Shown: positions 9,081 to 18,276, numbered from the stretch's first letter. The stretch: DNA of 64,000 bases from Bog-473 sp963791995 (GCA_963791995.1 CAWBUQ010000008.1:1-64000), one strand, 5' to 3'. Program-made: numbers and translations. The notes: a model not told the origin generated them from the sequence alone.

Positions 9081-10573
9081 TGTCGGCCTGTGCTCTCGGG
9101 CCCCTCGCCAGGAGGCCAGACCGCCGGCAGGTACTTGATGGTCGGACCGTGCCCGTCGCTTCCCATGTAGTGGCGCTGCTTCCCGGGCCTGACCGGACCG
9201 AGGAGGCCGCAGCCGATCGGCACGCCCTCCCACTGCCATTCGTCTTCGGGGACGGCCGGGCCGAGGGGAGGGCCGGGTCGCTCCGGCGTGGTCCGCGCCA
9301 CCGTCGCGGCTGTTCCCGCGATCTCATCCGTGCCTTCTGACGCGCCCGTTGCGTCTACGCCCGGGTCGCTCCCTTTGCCGGCGAGAATCGGTTTGGGCCC
9401 CTTCGGCGGCGACTCGATGCCGCGCGCCACCGCCTCGTCGTAAATCCGCTGCGAGTTCGGGTCGCCCTCGCCGAGCGGGATCACGCTGCCGTCGCCCGTA
9501 CCACCACGCGACGCGCCACGGGCGGCCGCGCCGCCACCGAGTGCCGCACCGCCCGCCCCCGACGTCATCGCCATGAGGCGCGCCTCGCCGACTGCCTGGA
9601 GACCCTCGTTCAGCACGTGGTTCGCCGCGCTGCGCGGCAACCGGCTCAGCGCGGCCGTGCCGCGCGAGCGCAGCCCGTCGAGGTGCGACACCGCGCCGGC
9701 CTCGACGGCGGGGATCATGCGCAAGATGGCGAAGGGCGTGAAGGTCGCCATCACCAACAGCGCGCCGCCGGCCAGGACGGCCGAGAACCCGGCCCCGTGG
9801 CTGCCCGATCCCGCGGTGCCCGAGGACACGGCGCCGGCGGCCAGGCTGAGGGTCGCCACGATCACGAACTTGGACAGGATCAAGGCGGCCAGCGTCTCCA
9901 TGAGACGCCGGCACCAGTGCGAAATGGCGGGCCAGACCAGCGTGGCCAGCGCCAAGGGCAAGAAGAGGACCGCGACGTAGACGGCGGCGGCGCGGATGAG
10001 GAGTTCCAGCCAGAGCACGAAGGCCGCCACGGCCACCAGCAAGGCGATCAACAGCAGCACGAAGCTGGCGATGGTGGGGTCGGCGGCTGATGCCACCAGC
10101 CCCTTGGTCACTCCTGACAGCAAGGACGTGACGTCACCCGACGTGCCGCCCGCGATGGCGGTGCTCATGGCGTCGGTGGCGGTGAGGCTCATGACCACGA
10201 TCTGGATGACGACGGCGGCCAGCAGGAGTGCGAACGGCAACTGCACGAAGAAGGTGCGGACGAGTTGTCCGGGGTTCTGGCGCACGACCGCTTGGAGCGT
10301 CGAGACCAGCAGGAGCGGGAGGATGACGACGCCCGCCAGCGCCGACATCTGGCCGTAGTGGGTCCGGAACCAAGTCGCCCCGACGTCGATCGTCGTCGTG
10401 GAGACGAGAACGTCGCCGATCTGCCCGAGCAGCCATTCGGCGCCGCTGGCCACCCACTGGCTGATCCCGTCGAGGACCGACTCGAAGCCCGACGCCGCGA
10501 TGGAGCCGCCGAGGCTGCCCAGCTGGCAGATCGGGTTGAGTGCGTCGAGTCCGGTGCAGCCGGCGTCAATCAT
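9077..10573 (-). CDS. TrbL/VirB6-like polytopic membrane protein
   Basis: A 498-residue membrane protein. The N-terminal 80 residues precede about six to eight helices (residues 80-340, for example VVILPLLLVSTLQAVV and ALLVAVAAFVLWLELLI). A long Gly/Ala/Pro-rich cytoplasmic tail of about 150 residues follows. TrbL/VirB6 proteins form the inner-membrane channel part of type IV secretion machines. ATG 10573 (MIDAGCTGLDA) is 35 bases after the upstream gene's stop. The arrangement mirrors SCO6881-like genes upstream of SCO6880. Confidence 0.7.
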   Translation of the reverse strand: MIDAGCTGLDALNPICQLGSLGGSIAASGFESVLDGISQWVASGAEWLLGQIGDVLVSTTTIDVGATWFRTHYGQMSALAGVVILPLLLVSTLQAVVRQNPGQLVRTFFVQLPFALLLAAVVIQIVVMSLTATDAMSTAIAGGTSGDVTSLLSGVTKGLVASAADPTIASFVLLLIALLVAVAAFVLWLELLIRAAAVYVAVLFLPLALATLVWPAISHWCRRLMETLAALILSKFVIVATLSLAAGAVSSGTAGSGSHGAGFSAVLAGGALLVMATFTPFAILRMIPAVEAGAVSHLDGLRSRGTAALSRLPRSAANHVLNEGLQAVGEARLMAMTSGAGGAALGGGAAARGASRGGTGDGSVIPLGEGDPNSQRIYDEAVARGIESPPKGPKPILAGKGSDPGVDATGASEGTDEIAGTAATVARTTPERPGPPLGPAVPEDEWQWEGVPIGCGLLGPVRPGKQRHYMGSDGHGPTIKYLPAVWPPGEGPESTGRQ

Positions 10574-10608
10574 GGGATCCGGGGCGTCGTGGCAGGAACG
10601 TGCTTCCG

Positions 10609-10902
10609 TCAGTGCAGGTTGGTGCCGGTGTGGAAGAAGAAGTTGATGACCGGCGGGGCGGCCCCGATCAGCAAGGCCGCCAATCCCGACACCAGGACCG
10701 CTCGGCGCCCGACCATCGATTGCTGAAAGTTCTGCGCATGGACGCCCAGGGCCCAGGCGGCCGCGCCGATCAACATCCCGGCCAGCGCGGCAATGAGTGC
10801 CCACGCCCCGAGTCCGTTGGTCAGGTCCTGCAGCGTCCCCCCGCCCGGGAGCGCGTTCACGCTGGGGTTGAGCGTGACATCGGCCAGGTGCCACACGACC
10901 AT
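10609..10902 (-). CDS. DUF6112-like small membrane protein (VirB2/TrbC-like position)
   Basis: A 97-residue protein with two hydrophobic helices (ALIAALAGMLIGAAAWALGV at about 35-54 and AVLVSGLAALLIGAAPPVINF at about 68-88) and a short tail. Size, topology and position in front of a TrbL-like gene fit the DUF6112-type genes of actinobacterial integrative elements, which occupy the place of a pilin-like VirB2 subunit. It is the first gene of the minus-strand operon. The assignment is by context and topology, not by catalytic motif. Confidence 0.6.
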   Translation of the reverse strand: MVVWHLADVTLNPSVNALPGGGTLQDLTNGLGAWALIAALAGMLIGAAAWALGVHAQNFQQSMVGRRAVLVSGLAALLIGAAPPVINFFFHTGTNLH

Positions 10903-11191
10903 CGGCGTCCTCCGTCATCAATGCGGCACCGGGACTTCCGCGCCGCTCGGCGGAGAACGGTTGAGGCCGCCGCGTGGTGTGACCGAGTTCGCTCTTTGGA
11001 CGGCACGAGGACGGCGTGTCGGATGCGGCTCGCGCCAGGAGAGTCGCCGGCGGGTCGCGCCAAGGCGCCGGCCGCTGTGACGTGGCGAGTCGTCGCAGAA
11101 GGGCAGCTCAATCGGGCATCGCCAAACGCCGGACGTCACAGCTCGAACCCAGAGGTTCGCCCCACCTGTTCAGCCCTGCCATATTGGGGGC
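10903..11191. promoter_or_regulatory. Divergent promoter region, conjugation operon / senX3
   Basis: This 289-base gap separates the first gene of the minus-strand conjugation-like operon from the plus-strand kinase gene. A -10-like hexamer CATATT at 11180-11185 ends six bases before the kinase GTG at 11192, and no ribosome site is visible, so the kinase transcript may be leaderless. I see no clear promoter hexamers for the minus-strand operon. Confidence 0.4.
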
Positions 11192-12892
11192 GTGCCGCTC
11201 ATCGGGCCCGGTGAAGTCAATCTGAGCCAGTCGCAGGAGGTTCTCTACGTCGCCATCGCCGTGGCGGCGTGCGTGCTCGTAGGCCTGGTGGCTGCCCTCC
11301 TGGGTCGCCGGTCCGGTCGGCGGGCGATCGCCCAGCGGCTCTCGGCCCTCGGAACCCGCCTGGGTCTCGATCCGCCCGAGGACGAGTCCAACATCGAGAC
11401 CTCGCTCGCCTACCTCGAGCAGGTCACCGGCGGTGCCGCGCAGGCCGTGACCGAGTCGAGCTCGGACGCAATCCGCCTGCGCCGTTCCCTCGACACCCTC
11501 ACCCAGGGCGTCGTGCTCTGTGACGAGAACGGCACCGTGATCTATCGCAACGGGCGGGCCAATGCCCTCATGGTCAGCCGCCACGGTGATGCCCTCGCCG
11601 CCCAGGCGGTGACCGAGCTCTTGGAGGACGCCTGGCACGACGGCTCGGCGGAGCGCACCCTCGACCTCTACGGGCCGCCCCGGCGCACCCTGACGGTACG
11701 GGCGCACCAGATCGACGACGGGCGCCGGCCGCTCGGCGTCATCGCGCTCATTGAGGACGTCTCGGAGCGCCGGCGACTCGAGGAGATCCGCCGCGACTTC
11801 GTGGCCAACGTGAGCCACGAGCTCAAGACGCCGATGGGCGCGCTCGGCCTGCTGGCCGAGACGCTGGTCTCAGAGCCCGACCCCGACGTCGCCCAGCGCC
11901 TAGCCGGTCGCATCCACAACGAGGCCTTCCGGGTGAGCCGCATCATCGACGACCTGCTCGACCTGTCCCGCATCGAGTCCGAAGAGGCCCCGCCACGCGA
12001 GCCGGTCCTGGTGAACCTGGTGATGGCCGACGCCATTGAGCGGGTGCGGGCCACGGCGGACCAACGCGGGATCGACATCGTGTTGCAGGAGCCGTCTCCC
12101 CCGGTCGCCGTCATGGGGGACCGCCGCCAGCTGGTCTCGGCCATGCACGCTCTCCTGGAGAACGCCATCACCTACTCCTATGACAACTCCAAGGTCGTCG
12201 TGACGGGCACCGTCCAGCGCGCCAACCCCGGCCTAGGCCCGCCCTCTGGTGCGATGCCGTCGGTCGGCCCCATGATCGTCGAGGGCATCGCGCATTCTCG
12301 CACCGGCGAGATCCCGGCCATGGCGGCGAACATCCCGGCCATCACCGGCGAGGTCCCAGCCGTCCGCGCCCAGGCGCCGGCGGAGAGCGGCGAGCCGTCT
12401 GTCGGCGCCGCGGAGAACGCGACAGAATCCGGGGCCGAAACCCAAGGGAACGGACAGGAGGTCCCGGTGGAGCTGGTCTTCACCCCAGAGATCCTCGAAC
12501 AGCACGAGACCGCGGCCGCCGCGCCCGCCACCGGCACGACGCCGCCACCGCCGCTGGCACCGGCACCCGAGGGTGACGCGGCGGGGTCGGGCCCGGCGGA
12601 GACCACCCCCGTGGTCTCCCCCAATTGGCGCATCGAGGAACGCGACAACGTCCGTCTGTCGGTCACCGACCACGGGATCGGGATCCCGGCTCGCGACCTC
12701 GACCGCATCTTCGAGCGCTTCTACCGCGTGGACCACGGGCGCAGCCGCGACACTGGTGGCACGGGGCTCGGGCTCTCCATCGTCCGCCACGTCGCCAACA
12801 ACCATCAGGGCTGGGTCGACGTCGAGTCGCGCGAGGGCGAGGGCTCGACCTTCACGCTCGTGTTGCCCATCCAGGCGGAGCGGGTGGCATGA
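11192..12892 (+). CDS. senX3: SenX3-like sensor histidine kinase
   Basis: A 566-residue membrane kinase that would phosphorylate the RegX3-like regulator encoded next. One N-terminal membrane helix (residues about 11-35) is followed by a PAS-like sensor (about 95-195), then the H-box FVANVSHELKTP with phospho-acceptor His209 and the N-box LLENAI near 322. Catalysis resumes with the G1 box DHGIGIPARDL near 489, F-box FERFYRVDHGRSR and G2 box GGTGLGLSIV. Between N-box and G1 box lies a Pro/Ala/Glu-rich insert of about 130 residues, absent from ordinary SenX3 proteins. The GTG at 11192 has no ribosome site. It overlaps the regulator gene by four bases. Confidence 0.88.
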   Translation: MPLIGPGEVNLSQSQEVLYVAIAVAACVLVGLVAALLGRRSGRRAIAQRLSALGTRLGLDPPEDESNIETSLAYLEQVTGGAAQAVTESSSDAIRLRRSLDTLTQGVVLCDENGTVIYRNGRANALMVSRHGDALAAQAVTELLEDAWHDGSAERTLDLYGPPRRTLTVRAHQIDDGRRPLGVIALIEDVSERRRLEEIRRDFVANVSHELKTPMGALGLLAETLVSEPDPDVAQRLAGRIHNEAFRVSRIIDDLLDLSRIESEEAPPREPVLVNLVMADAIERVRATADQRGIDIVLQEPSPPVAVMGDRRQLVSAMHALLENAITYSYDNSKVVVTGTVQRANPGLGPPSGAMPSVGPMIVEGIAHSRTGEIPAMAANIPAITGEVPAVRAQAPAESGEPSVGAAENATESGAETQGNGQEVPVELVFTPEILEQHETAAAAPATGTTPPPPLAPAPEGDAAGSGPAETTPVVSPNWRIEERDNVRLSVTDHGIGIPARDLDRIFERFYRVDHGRSRDTGGTGLGLSIVRHVANNHQGWVDVESREGEGSTFTLVLPIQAERVA

Positions 12893-13656
12893 CCAAGGCG
12901 TCCGCCAAGAAGGGAGCGCGGACGGCGCCGGGCGAGGGGCCGGTCAAGGTGCTCTTGGCCGAGGACGAGGAATCCTTCATTGAGGCGCTGGTGATCGGGC
13001 TGACCAACGAGGGCTTCCGTGTGACCGTCGCACGCGACGGCAACGAGGCCCTCATGCTCTTCGACGAGACCTCGCCCGACATCTTGTTGCTCGACTTGAT
13101 GCTGCCGAAGATGTCGGGCATCGATGTCTGCCGTACCATTCGGGCCCGCTCGCACGTCCCGATCATCATGGTGACGGCCAAGGGCACCGAGATCGACACG
13201 GTCGTGGCGCTCGAGGTGGGCGCGGACGACTACGTCACCAAGCCGTACCGCCTGCGCGAGCTGGTGGCGAGGATGCGCGCCGTGCTGCGTCGCACGCCCG
13301 GCGGTGCTGAGGCGTCCGAGTCGTCGGGCTCCGTCGAATTCGGGACCGACGGGATCTGGGAGTCGAACGGGATCAAGGTCGACTTCGACCAGCGTCGCGT
13401 GTTCGTGCGCGGCGACGAGGTGCACCTGCGGCGCAAGGAATTCGAGCTGCTTCGCTTGCTCGTCGAGAACTCGGGGCGCGTACTGACCCGTGACGTCCTG
13501 ATCGACCGCGTCTGGGGCACCGACTACATCGGGGACACCAAGACGCTCGACGTGCACATCAAGCGGCTGCGCTCTCGCATAGAGGCCGACCCCTCGACGC
13601 CGGTGCTCATCACCACCGTGCGCGGCGTCGGGTACCGCTTCGCCTCCAGCGTCTGA
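12889..13656 (+). CDS. regX3: RegX3-like OmpR-family response regulator
   Basis: A 255-residue DNA-binding response regulator. The receiver domain has the acidic pair AEDEE, phospho-acceptor Asp69 in LLLDLMLPK, Thr of MVTAKG and Lys of VTKPY. A winged-helix OmpR domain follows (RKEFELLRLLVENSGRVLTR ... VRGVGYRF). ATG 12889 overlaps the kinase stop (ATGA). In other actinobacteria SenX3/RegX3 senses phosphate limitation; no pst genes are in the window, so the stimulus here is not shown. An extra 20 basic residues precede the receiver domain. Confidence 0.9.
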   Translation: MTKASAKKGARTAPGEGPVKVLLAEDEESFIEALVIGLTNEGFRVTVARDGNEALMLFDETSPDILLLDLMLPKMSGIDVCRTIRARSHVPIIMVTAKGTEIDTVVALEVGADDYVTKPYRLRELVARMRAVLRRTPGGAEASESSGSVEFGTDGIWESNGIKVDFDQRRVFVRGDEVHLRRKEFELLRLLVENSGRVLTRDVLIDRVWGTDYIGDTKTLDVHIKRLRSRIEADPSTPVLITTVRGVGYRFASSV

Positions 13657-14391
13657 TCAGACGGTCAAGCGCTCGAAGTCCGCCGGGACGGTCACGCCCG
13701 ACAACGATGACAGGTCCACCTGCTCGCCCAGATGGGTCAGGACCAACTGGACGTCCGGGTGCGCGGCCTGCAAGGCGCCGACGGAATCTTCGTCCATGTG
13801 AATGGCGGGTTCGTCCGCGTGGCCGTGGCGTCCGTTGCACTCGAGCACCAGCACGTCTGACTCCCGTGCCAGCTCGCTGAGCCCGTCGCACGGTGTGGTG
13901 TCACCCGAATAGGCCACCGTCCGGGCACCGCGGTCGAAGAGGTACCCGAAACACCGCAGATAGGGCACGTGCACGACCTCGACGGCCCGCAAGCGCAGCG
14001 GCCCGGCCTCCTGCCACGACCCGTCGACCGCGACGAAGTGCAGATCGAGCGTGGCGTGGGCCCGCTCGGTCACCGACCCCACGGCGCCGGCCTCGTTCAT
14101 GTTGGCCAGGTGGGCCTCAATGCCCGGCGGACCCACCACGTGCAGCGTGTGGCCCGGCGCCTGCTCGGTCATGGCCTGGAGGAGGAAGGGCCATCCGAAG
14201 CAGTGGTCGGCATGGAAGTGCGAGACCACGACCACGTCGATGGCCTCGAGCGAGAACCCGCAGCGGCGCAGGTGCGGGAGCGACGTGGGCGAAGGTTCGA
14301 CCAGCACCGAGGTGTCCAACACGAAGCTGTTCCAGTACCGCCCCGGGGGCGCCACGAAGTTGCCGGTGCCGAGGAAGGTGAGCTCGCTCAC
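13657..14391 (-). CDS. MBL-fold metal-dependent hydrolase (RNase Z-like)
   Basis: A 244-residue metallo-beta-lactamase-fold protein. It begins with ELTFLGTGNF, has the zinc motif HFHADH near residue 60, the later AYSGDTTP aspartate strand and a terminal LTHLGEQ histidine. This resembles the RNase Z/arylsulfatase-like branch of the superfamily, although the exact substrate cannot be given. The GTG at 14391 overlaps the stop of the DinB-like gene (GTGA). It ends one base from the RegX3 gene, with no room for a terminator. Confidence 0.8.
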   Translation of the reverse strand: MSELTFLGTGNFVAPPGRYWNSFVLDTSVLVEPSPTSLPHLRRCGFSLEAIDVVVVSHFHADHCFGWPFLLQAMTEQAPGHTLHVVGPPGIEAHLANMNEAGAVGSVTERAHATLDLHFVAVDGSWQEAGPLRLRAVEVVHVPYLRCFGYLFDRGARTVAYSGDTTPCDGLSELARESDVLVLECNGRHGHADEPAIHMDEDSVGALQAAHPDVQLVLTHLGEQVDLSSLSGVTVPADFERLTV

Positions 14392-15137
14392 GAGGTGTCG
14401 GCCAACGACAACAGGGCCGCGACCAACATGGGGTCCCCCACCACGTCGACGTCGGGCACCGGCAGCCGGCGGTAGAGCATCAGCACCAGATCGGACGCGG
14501 TCGCCCGCAGCTCGGACCGGCGACCCGAACGGGCGACACCGTCGTCGCCGGTGACCTGCCAGCTCGCGTCGGTGTCGGTCGCGGTCAGCGTCACGGCACC
14601 GGGGAGCGCGGCCCGGTCGGCCCCGATCATGATGTCCACGAATTCGGGCACCCCGTCGGTGGCCAGGGCGGGCGCCAAGGGCGCCGACGCACCGGGACCG
14701 CCGGCCCCTTGGGCGTCCCAACGGTGCACCGCGACCTCTTGGGCCTGGTGGCGCGCCACGGCGCCCGAGGTGTGCGGCTCGGGCCACCAGGCCCAGCACG
14801 GCGCGTCGGGACCCGCGTCGCGCAGCGCGTGCAGCAGCGTGTAGGTGCACCATCCGAGCCACGCCAGCAGGTCGGTGTCCTCGGGAAACCCGGTGAGCTC
14901 GCCACCGGACCGCTCGTCGGGGTTCTCGGCTGCGACGTTCTGCCCCCAGTACCACTGGACCTCGCCGATATGGTGGGCCAGGTCGCGCACCGACCACTTC
15001 GGGGTCGACGGCACGCGCGCCTCGAGGTCGGAACCCGCCACCGCGTCGGACAAACGCCGGCTCTCCGCTGCGATCGACTCGAGCATGTCGGCGAAGTCGA
15101 ATCCCACGGCGTCCCCGGGCCCTTCCGTCGCGCTCAC
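14388..15137 (-). CDS. DinB/mycothiol-dependent maleylpyruvate isomerase-like protein
   Basis: A 249-residue protein of the actinobacterial DinB-like, MDMPI-type family. The N-terminal four-helix bundle contains the histidines expected for the metal site (VRDLAHHIGEVQWYW near residue 50 and EVAVHRWDAQ near 130), and a C-terminal lid domain follows. Members are thiol-transferase-like enzymes or binding proteins using mycothiol; the substrate here is unknown. It overlaps serS upstream (GTGA at 15137) and the MBL gene downstream, forming the operon serS - DinB-like - MBL. Confidence 0.78.
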   Translation of the reverse strand: MSATEGPGDAVGFDFADMLESIAAESRRLSDAVAGSDLEARVPSTPKWSVRDLAHHIGEVQWYWGQNVAAENPDERSGGELTGFPEDTDLLAWLGWCTYTLLHALRDAGPDAPCWAWWPEPHTSGAVARHQAQEVAVHRWDAQGAGGPGASAPLAPALATDGVPEFVDIMIGADRAALPGAVTLTATDTDASWQVTGDDGVARSGRRSELRATASDLVLMLYRRLPVPDVDVVGDPMLVAALLSLADTS

Positions 15138-16439
15138 GGCGCCTTGATCAAGAGCTCGCCGCCGACGTACGGCGCGAGCACGTCGGGCAACATGACCGTG
15201 CCGTCCTCTTGACGTCCGTTCTCCACCAGCGCGGCCCAGATGCGGGGCCAGGCCAAGGCGGACCCGTTCACCGTGTGCACCAGCTGAGGACCGCCGCCGC
15301 CGGCCGGCCGGTAGCGCACATTGGCCCGCCGCGCCTGGTAGTCGCGGTACCAGCTCACCGAGGACACCTCGAGCCAGCGGTCGACGCCCGGCGAGTAGGC
15401 CTCGAGGTCGAAGGTCCGGGCCGATGGTCCGCCGAGGTCGCCGGTGCACAGGTCGAGGACCCGGTAGGGCAGCTCGAGCGCTTGGAGCATCGACTCGGCA
15501 CGCTCGAGGATGTCGGCTTGCGCATCGAGTGCGGTCTCGGGCGTGGCGTAGGCGAACATCTCGACCTTGTCGAACTCGTGCACCCGCAGGAGCCCGCGGG
15601 TGTCGCGCCCGGCCGAGCCCGCCTCCCGCCGGTAGCAGGCGGTCGCCGCCGTGAAGCGCAGCGGCAGCCGGGCCTCCTCGAGGATCTCGCCGCGGTGCAG
15701 CGACGTGAGGGGCACCTCGGCGGTGGGGATCAGCCAGAGATCGTCGCGCTCGACGTGGTAGGCGTCGTCGGCGAACTTCGGCAGGTGACCCGTGGACGTC
15801 ATCGTCTCGGTCAGCACGACCGTCGGGGGGCGGATCTCCTCGTACGCCGGCGCGTGGCGGTCGATGGCGAAGGCGGTGAGCGCCCGCAACAACCGTGCCC
15901 CCGCTCCCCGGTACAGCGGGAACATCGACCCGGACAGCCGCGCGCCGCGCTCCATGTCGAGGATCTGCAACGCCTCGCCGATCTCCCAGTGCGGCACCTG
16001 CTGGTGCTCGAGGCGCTCGGGCTCGGGCCGACCGAGGTCCTGCCCGGGCCACCACCGGCGGACCTCGACGTTGTCGTCCTCACCCAGGCCGTCGGGTGCG
16101 TCAGCGGCCGGGATATTGGGGAGATAGAGGAGTCCGGTGTCCCGCCGCTGCTCCGCCGCCGCCGCATCGACCTCGGCGGCCCGTTCCTCCTCGCCGGCCC
16201 GCACACTCTCGGCCCGCACCACTTCGGCCCGGTCGTCGTCGCCGTCCTTCTTGGCCTGCCCGAACTGGCGTGACAGCTCCTTGACCCGGTTCCGCAGGGC
16301 CTCGAAGCGCTGCTGGGCGGCGCGCCACTGCCCGTCAGCCTCCATCACGGCGTCGAGCTCGGCCGCCTCGACGCCGCGTCTGGCCGAGCGCGGCCTTCAC
16401 CGCGTCGGGGTCGTCGCGGAGCGCCCGGATATCGATCAT
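15134..16439 (-). CDS. serS: Seryl-tRNA synthetase, with apparent frameshift near its start
   Basis: Class II synthetase that charges tRNA-Ser. The N-terminal coiled-coil arm (residues about 30-100, for example RFEALRNRVKELSRQFGQA) leads to the catalytic core with motif 2-like ACYRREAGSAGRDTRGLLRVH and motif 3-like NGSALAWPR. The natural start MIDIRALRDDPDAVKAALG lies at 16439, but the frame breaks near 16380: one extra base in CTCGGCCAGACGC moves the reading out of the frame that continues ARRGVEAAELDAVMEADG. Since the gene is essential, a sequence error is likelier than a dead gene; otherwise translation would start at an internal codon. It begins the operon serS - DinB-like - MBL. Confidence 0.85.
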
Positions 16440-16465
16440 TTGGCGCCAAAGTAGCCTGCGACGCC
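16439..16465. promoter_or_regulatory. Divergent serS/ABC promoter with perfect 12-bp palindrome
   Basis: Only 26 bases separate the start codons of serS and the ABC ATPase gene. They contain the perfect palindrome TTTGGCGCCAAA (16439-16450), which touches the serS ATG, and a -10-like TAGCCT at 16451-16456. The GTG of the ABC gene lies nine bases further on with no ribosome site, suggesting a leaderless message. A regulator on the palindrome could affect both genes; this is inference. Confidence 0.45.
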
Positions 16466-17500
16466 GTGCCAGCCGTCCAGGTCACCGGCCTCACCGTGCG
16501 CTACGGCCCGGTGGGTACGCCGGCCGCCGTCGATGATCTGCACCTCGCGGCCGAGCGCAGCGAGGTGTTGGTCGTGCTGGGCCCAAACGGGGCCGGGAAG
16601 ACCTCGACGGTCGAGAGCCTCGAGGGCTACCGCCGCCCCGTCGGCGGCCAGGTGCGCGTACTCGGTCTGGACCCGATCGCCGATCACGCCGCCCTCACCC
16701 GCCACGTCGGCGTGATGCTCCAGCGCGGCGGGGTCTACCCGATGTTGGGCCCGCGGCGCGCCCTCGACCTCTTCGCCGGCTACTACCCCGATCCGCTGCC
16801 GACCGAGGAGCTGCTCGACCTGGTCGGCCTGCGCGCCGTGGCAGGGACACCCTGGCGCCACCTCTCCGGCGGCGAGCAGCAACGGCTCTCCTTGGCCCTC
16901 GCCCTGATCGGGCGGCCCGAGGTCGCGTTCCTCGACGAGCCGACGGCCGGCGTCGACCCCGAGGGACGGGTGGCCATCAGGGGCGTGGTGGCGGCACTCA
17001 AGGCCCGGGGGGTCTGCACCGTCTTGACCACCCACGAGCTCGGCGAGGCGGAGAGGATGGCCGACCGCATCGCCATCATGTCGGCCGGCCGGGTCGTCCT
17101 CGAGGGGACGCCCCACCAGCTCCTCGCCGGCGCGGGCGCCCCGGCCGAACCGGGCCGCCGCGCCGTCGTGCTCACCTTCGGCGCCCCGCCCGGACTCGAC
17201 GTGGGCGCGCTCGCAACCGAGGTCGGCACGGGCACGAGCGTCACCGAGACCGCACCCGGCCGGTATCGCCTCGAGGCTGGCGCCGGCGTCGAGGTCCCCG
17301 CCGCGACCGCCGTCGTCGCCACGTTCCTCGCCGAGCGGGGCGCCGCCCTGACCGACCTGGTGACGGGCCGGTCACTCGAGGAGGTCTACTTCGAAGCGGT
17401 CGGGGTCGCCGCCGCAGCAGCGAGCGAGGCCGCCGGCACCGACGAAGCCGCCACCGGCCGGCGCCGCGGTGCACGACGGGCACGAAGAGGCGGGCGATGA
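16466..17500 (+). CDS. ABC transporter ATP-binding protein
   Basis: A 344-residue ATPase subunit of an ABC-2-type exporter. Motifs: Walker A GPNGAGKT (residue about 38), Q-loop VMLQRGG, signature LSGGEQQ, Walker B VAFLDEPTAGVD, switch TTHELGEAE. A C-terminal extension of about 110 residues ends in a strongly basic tail. The stop overlaps the permease ATG (ATGA). In mycobacteria a similar ABC pair lies beside ctaA, as here, so a role around cytochrome oxidase assembly is plausible but not shown. The GTG start lacks a ribosome site. Confidence 0.9.
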   Translation: MPAVQVTGLTVRYGPVGTPAAVDDLHLAAERSEVLVVLGPNGAGKTSTVESLEGYRRPVGGQVRVLGLDPIADHAALTRHVGVMLQRGGVYPMLGPRRALDLFAGYYPDPLPTEELLDLVGLRAVAGTPWRHLSGGEQQRLSLALALIGRPEVAFLDEPTAGVDPEGRVAIRGVVAALKARGVCTVLTTHELGEAERMADRIAIMSAGRVVLEGTPHQLLAGAGAPAEPGRRAVVLTFGAPPGLDVGALATEVGTGTSVTETAPGRYRLEAGAGVEVPAATAVVATFLAERGAALTDLVTGRSLEEVYFEAVGVAAAAASEAAGTDEAATGRRRGARRARRGGR

Positions 17501-18276
17501 GCGACGCTCCGACGACCGCCGTCCCGTCCCCCACCCGTCGCCTTCGCCCCCTGACGGTGCAGACGGGTGCCGAGGTCTACATGACGCTTCGCCGCGGCGA
17601 GACGCTGCTGCTCACCCTCGGCATCCCCGTGGTGTTCTTGCTCTTCTTCTCGAAGGTCAACGTCGTGTCGACGCCCACGTCCACCCCTGCGAACTTCTTC
17701 GTCCCCGGAATTCTGTCGCTCGCCGTGATGTCGACCGCCATGGTGTCGCTGGGCATCGCCACCGGGTTCGAGCGCGGGTACGGCGTCCTCAAGCGGCTGG
17801 GCTCGACCCCCCTCGGGCGGCCCCGCCTGCTCGGCGCCAAGATCATCACGATCATCGCCGTCGAGCTGCTGCAGGCGGCCGTGCTCCTTCCCGTGGGGGT
17901 CGGACTGGGCTGGAACCCCGGTGGCGGCGGGTCGGTCGCCGTCGGTGGCGCCGTCGTGGCCATCCTGCTGGGCTCGACGGCGTTCGCCGGTATCGGGCTG
18001 TTCATGGCGGGCACGCTGCGGGCCGAGGTGAACCTGGCCGCGGCCAACGGGCTCTACCTGATCCTGCTGCTCCTCGGCGGCATGGTGGTGCCGATCTCGA
18101 AGCTTCCCGCCGGCCTCGCCGACTTCGCCAAGCTGCTGCCAGCAGAGGCGCTGTCGGCCGCGCTGCACGCCACCTTGGGCCAGGGTTTGGCGGTGCCCGG
18201 CGAGTCGTGGGCCGTGCTCGTGGCGTGGGCGGTGGCGGCCCCGGTGGCCGCCGCCCTCACGTTCCGCTGGGAATGA
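17497..18276 (+). CDS. ABC-2 type transporter permease
   Basis: A 259-residue membrane protein with six predicted helices (for example LLLTLGIPVVFLLFF at residues 44-58 and LYLILLLLGGMVVPISKLP near 187-205). It would form the channel for the ATPase encoded just upstream, with which it overlaps by four bases. ABC-2 permeases export drugs, lipids or polysaccharides; the substrate is unknown. Its 3' end overlaps the convergent TlpA-like gene by 20 bases. Confidence 0.88.
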   Translation: MSDAPTTAVPSPTRRLRPLTVQTGAEVYMTLRRGETLLLTLGIPVVFLLFFSKVNVVSTPTSTPANFFVPGILSLAVMSTAMVSLGIATGFERGYGVLKRLGSTPLGRPRLLGAKIITIIAVELLQAAVLLPVGVGLGWNPGGGGSVAVGGAVVAILLGSTAFAGIGLFMAGTLRAEVNLAAANGLYLILLLLGGMVVPISKLPAGLADFAKLLPAEALSAALHATLGQGLAVPGESWAVLVAWAVAAPVAAALTFRWE

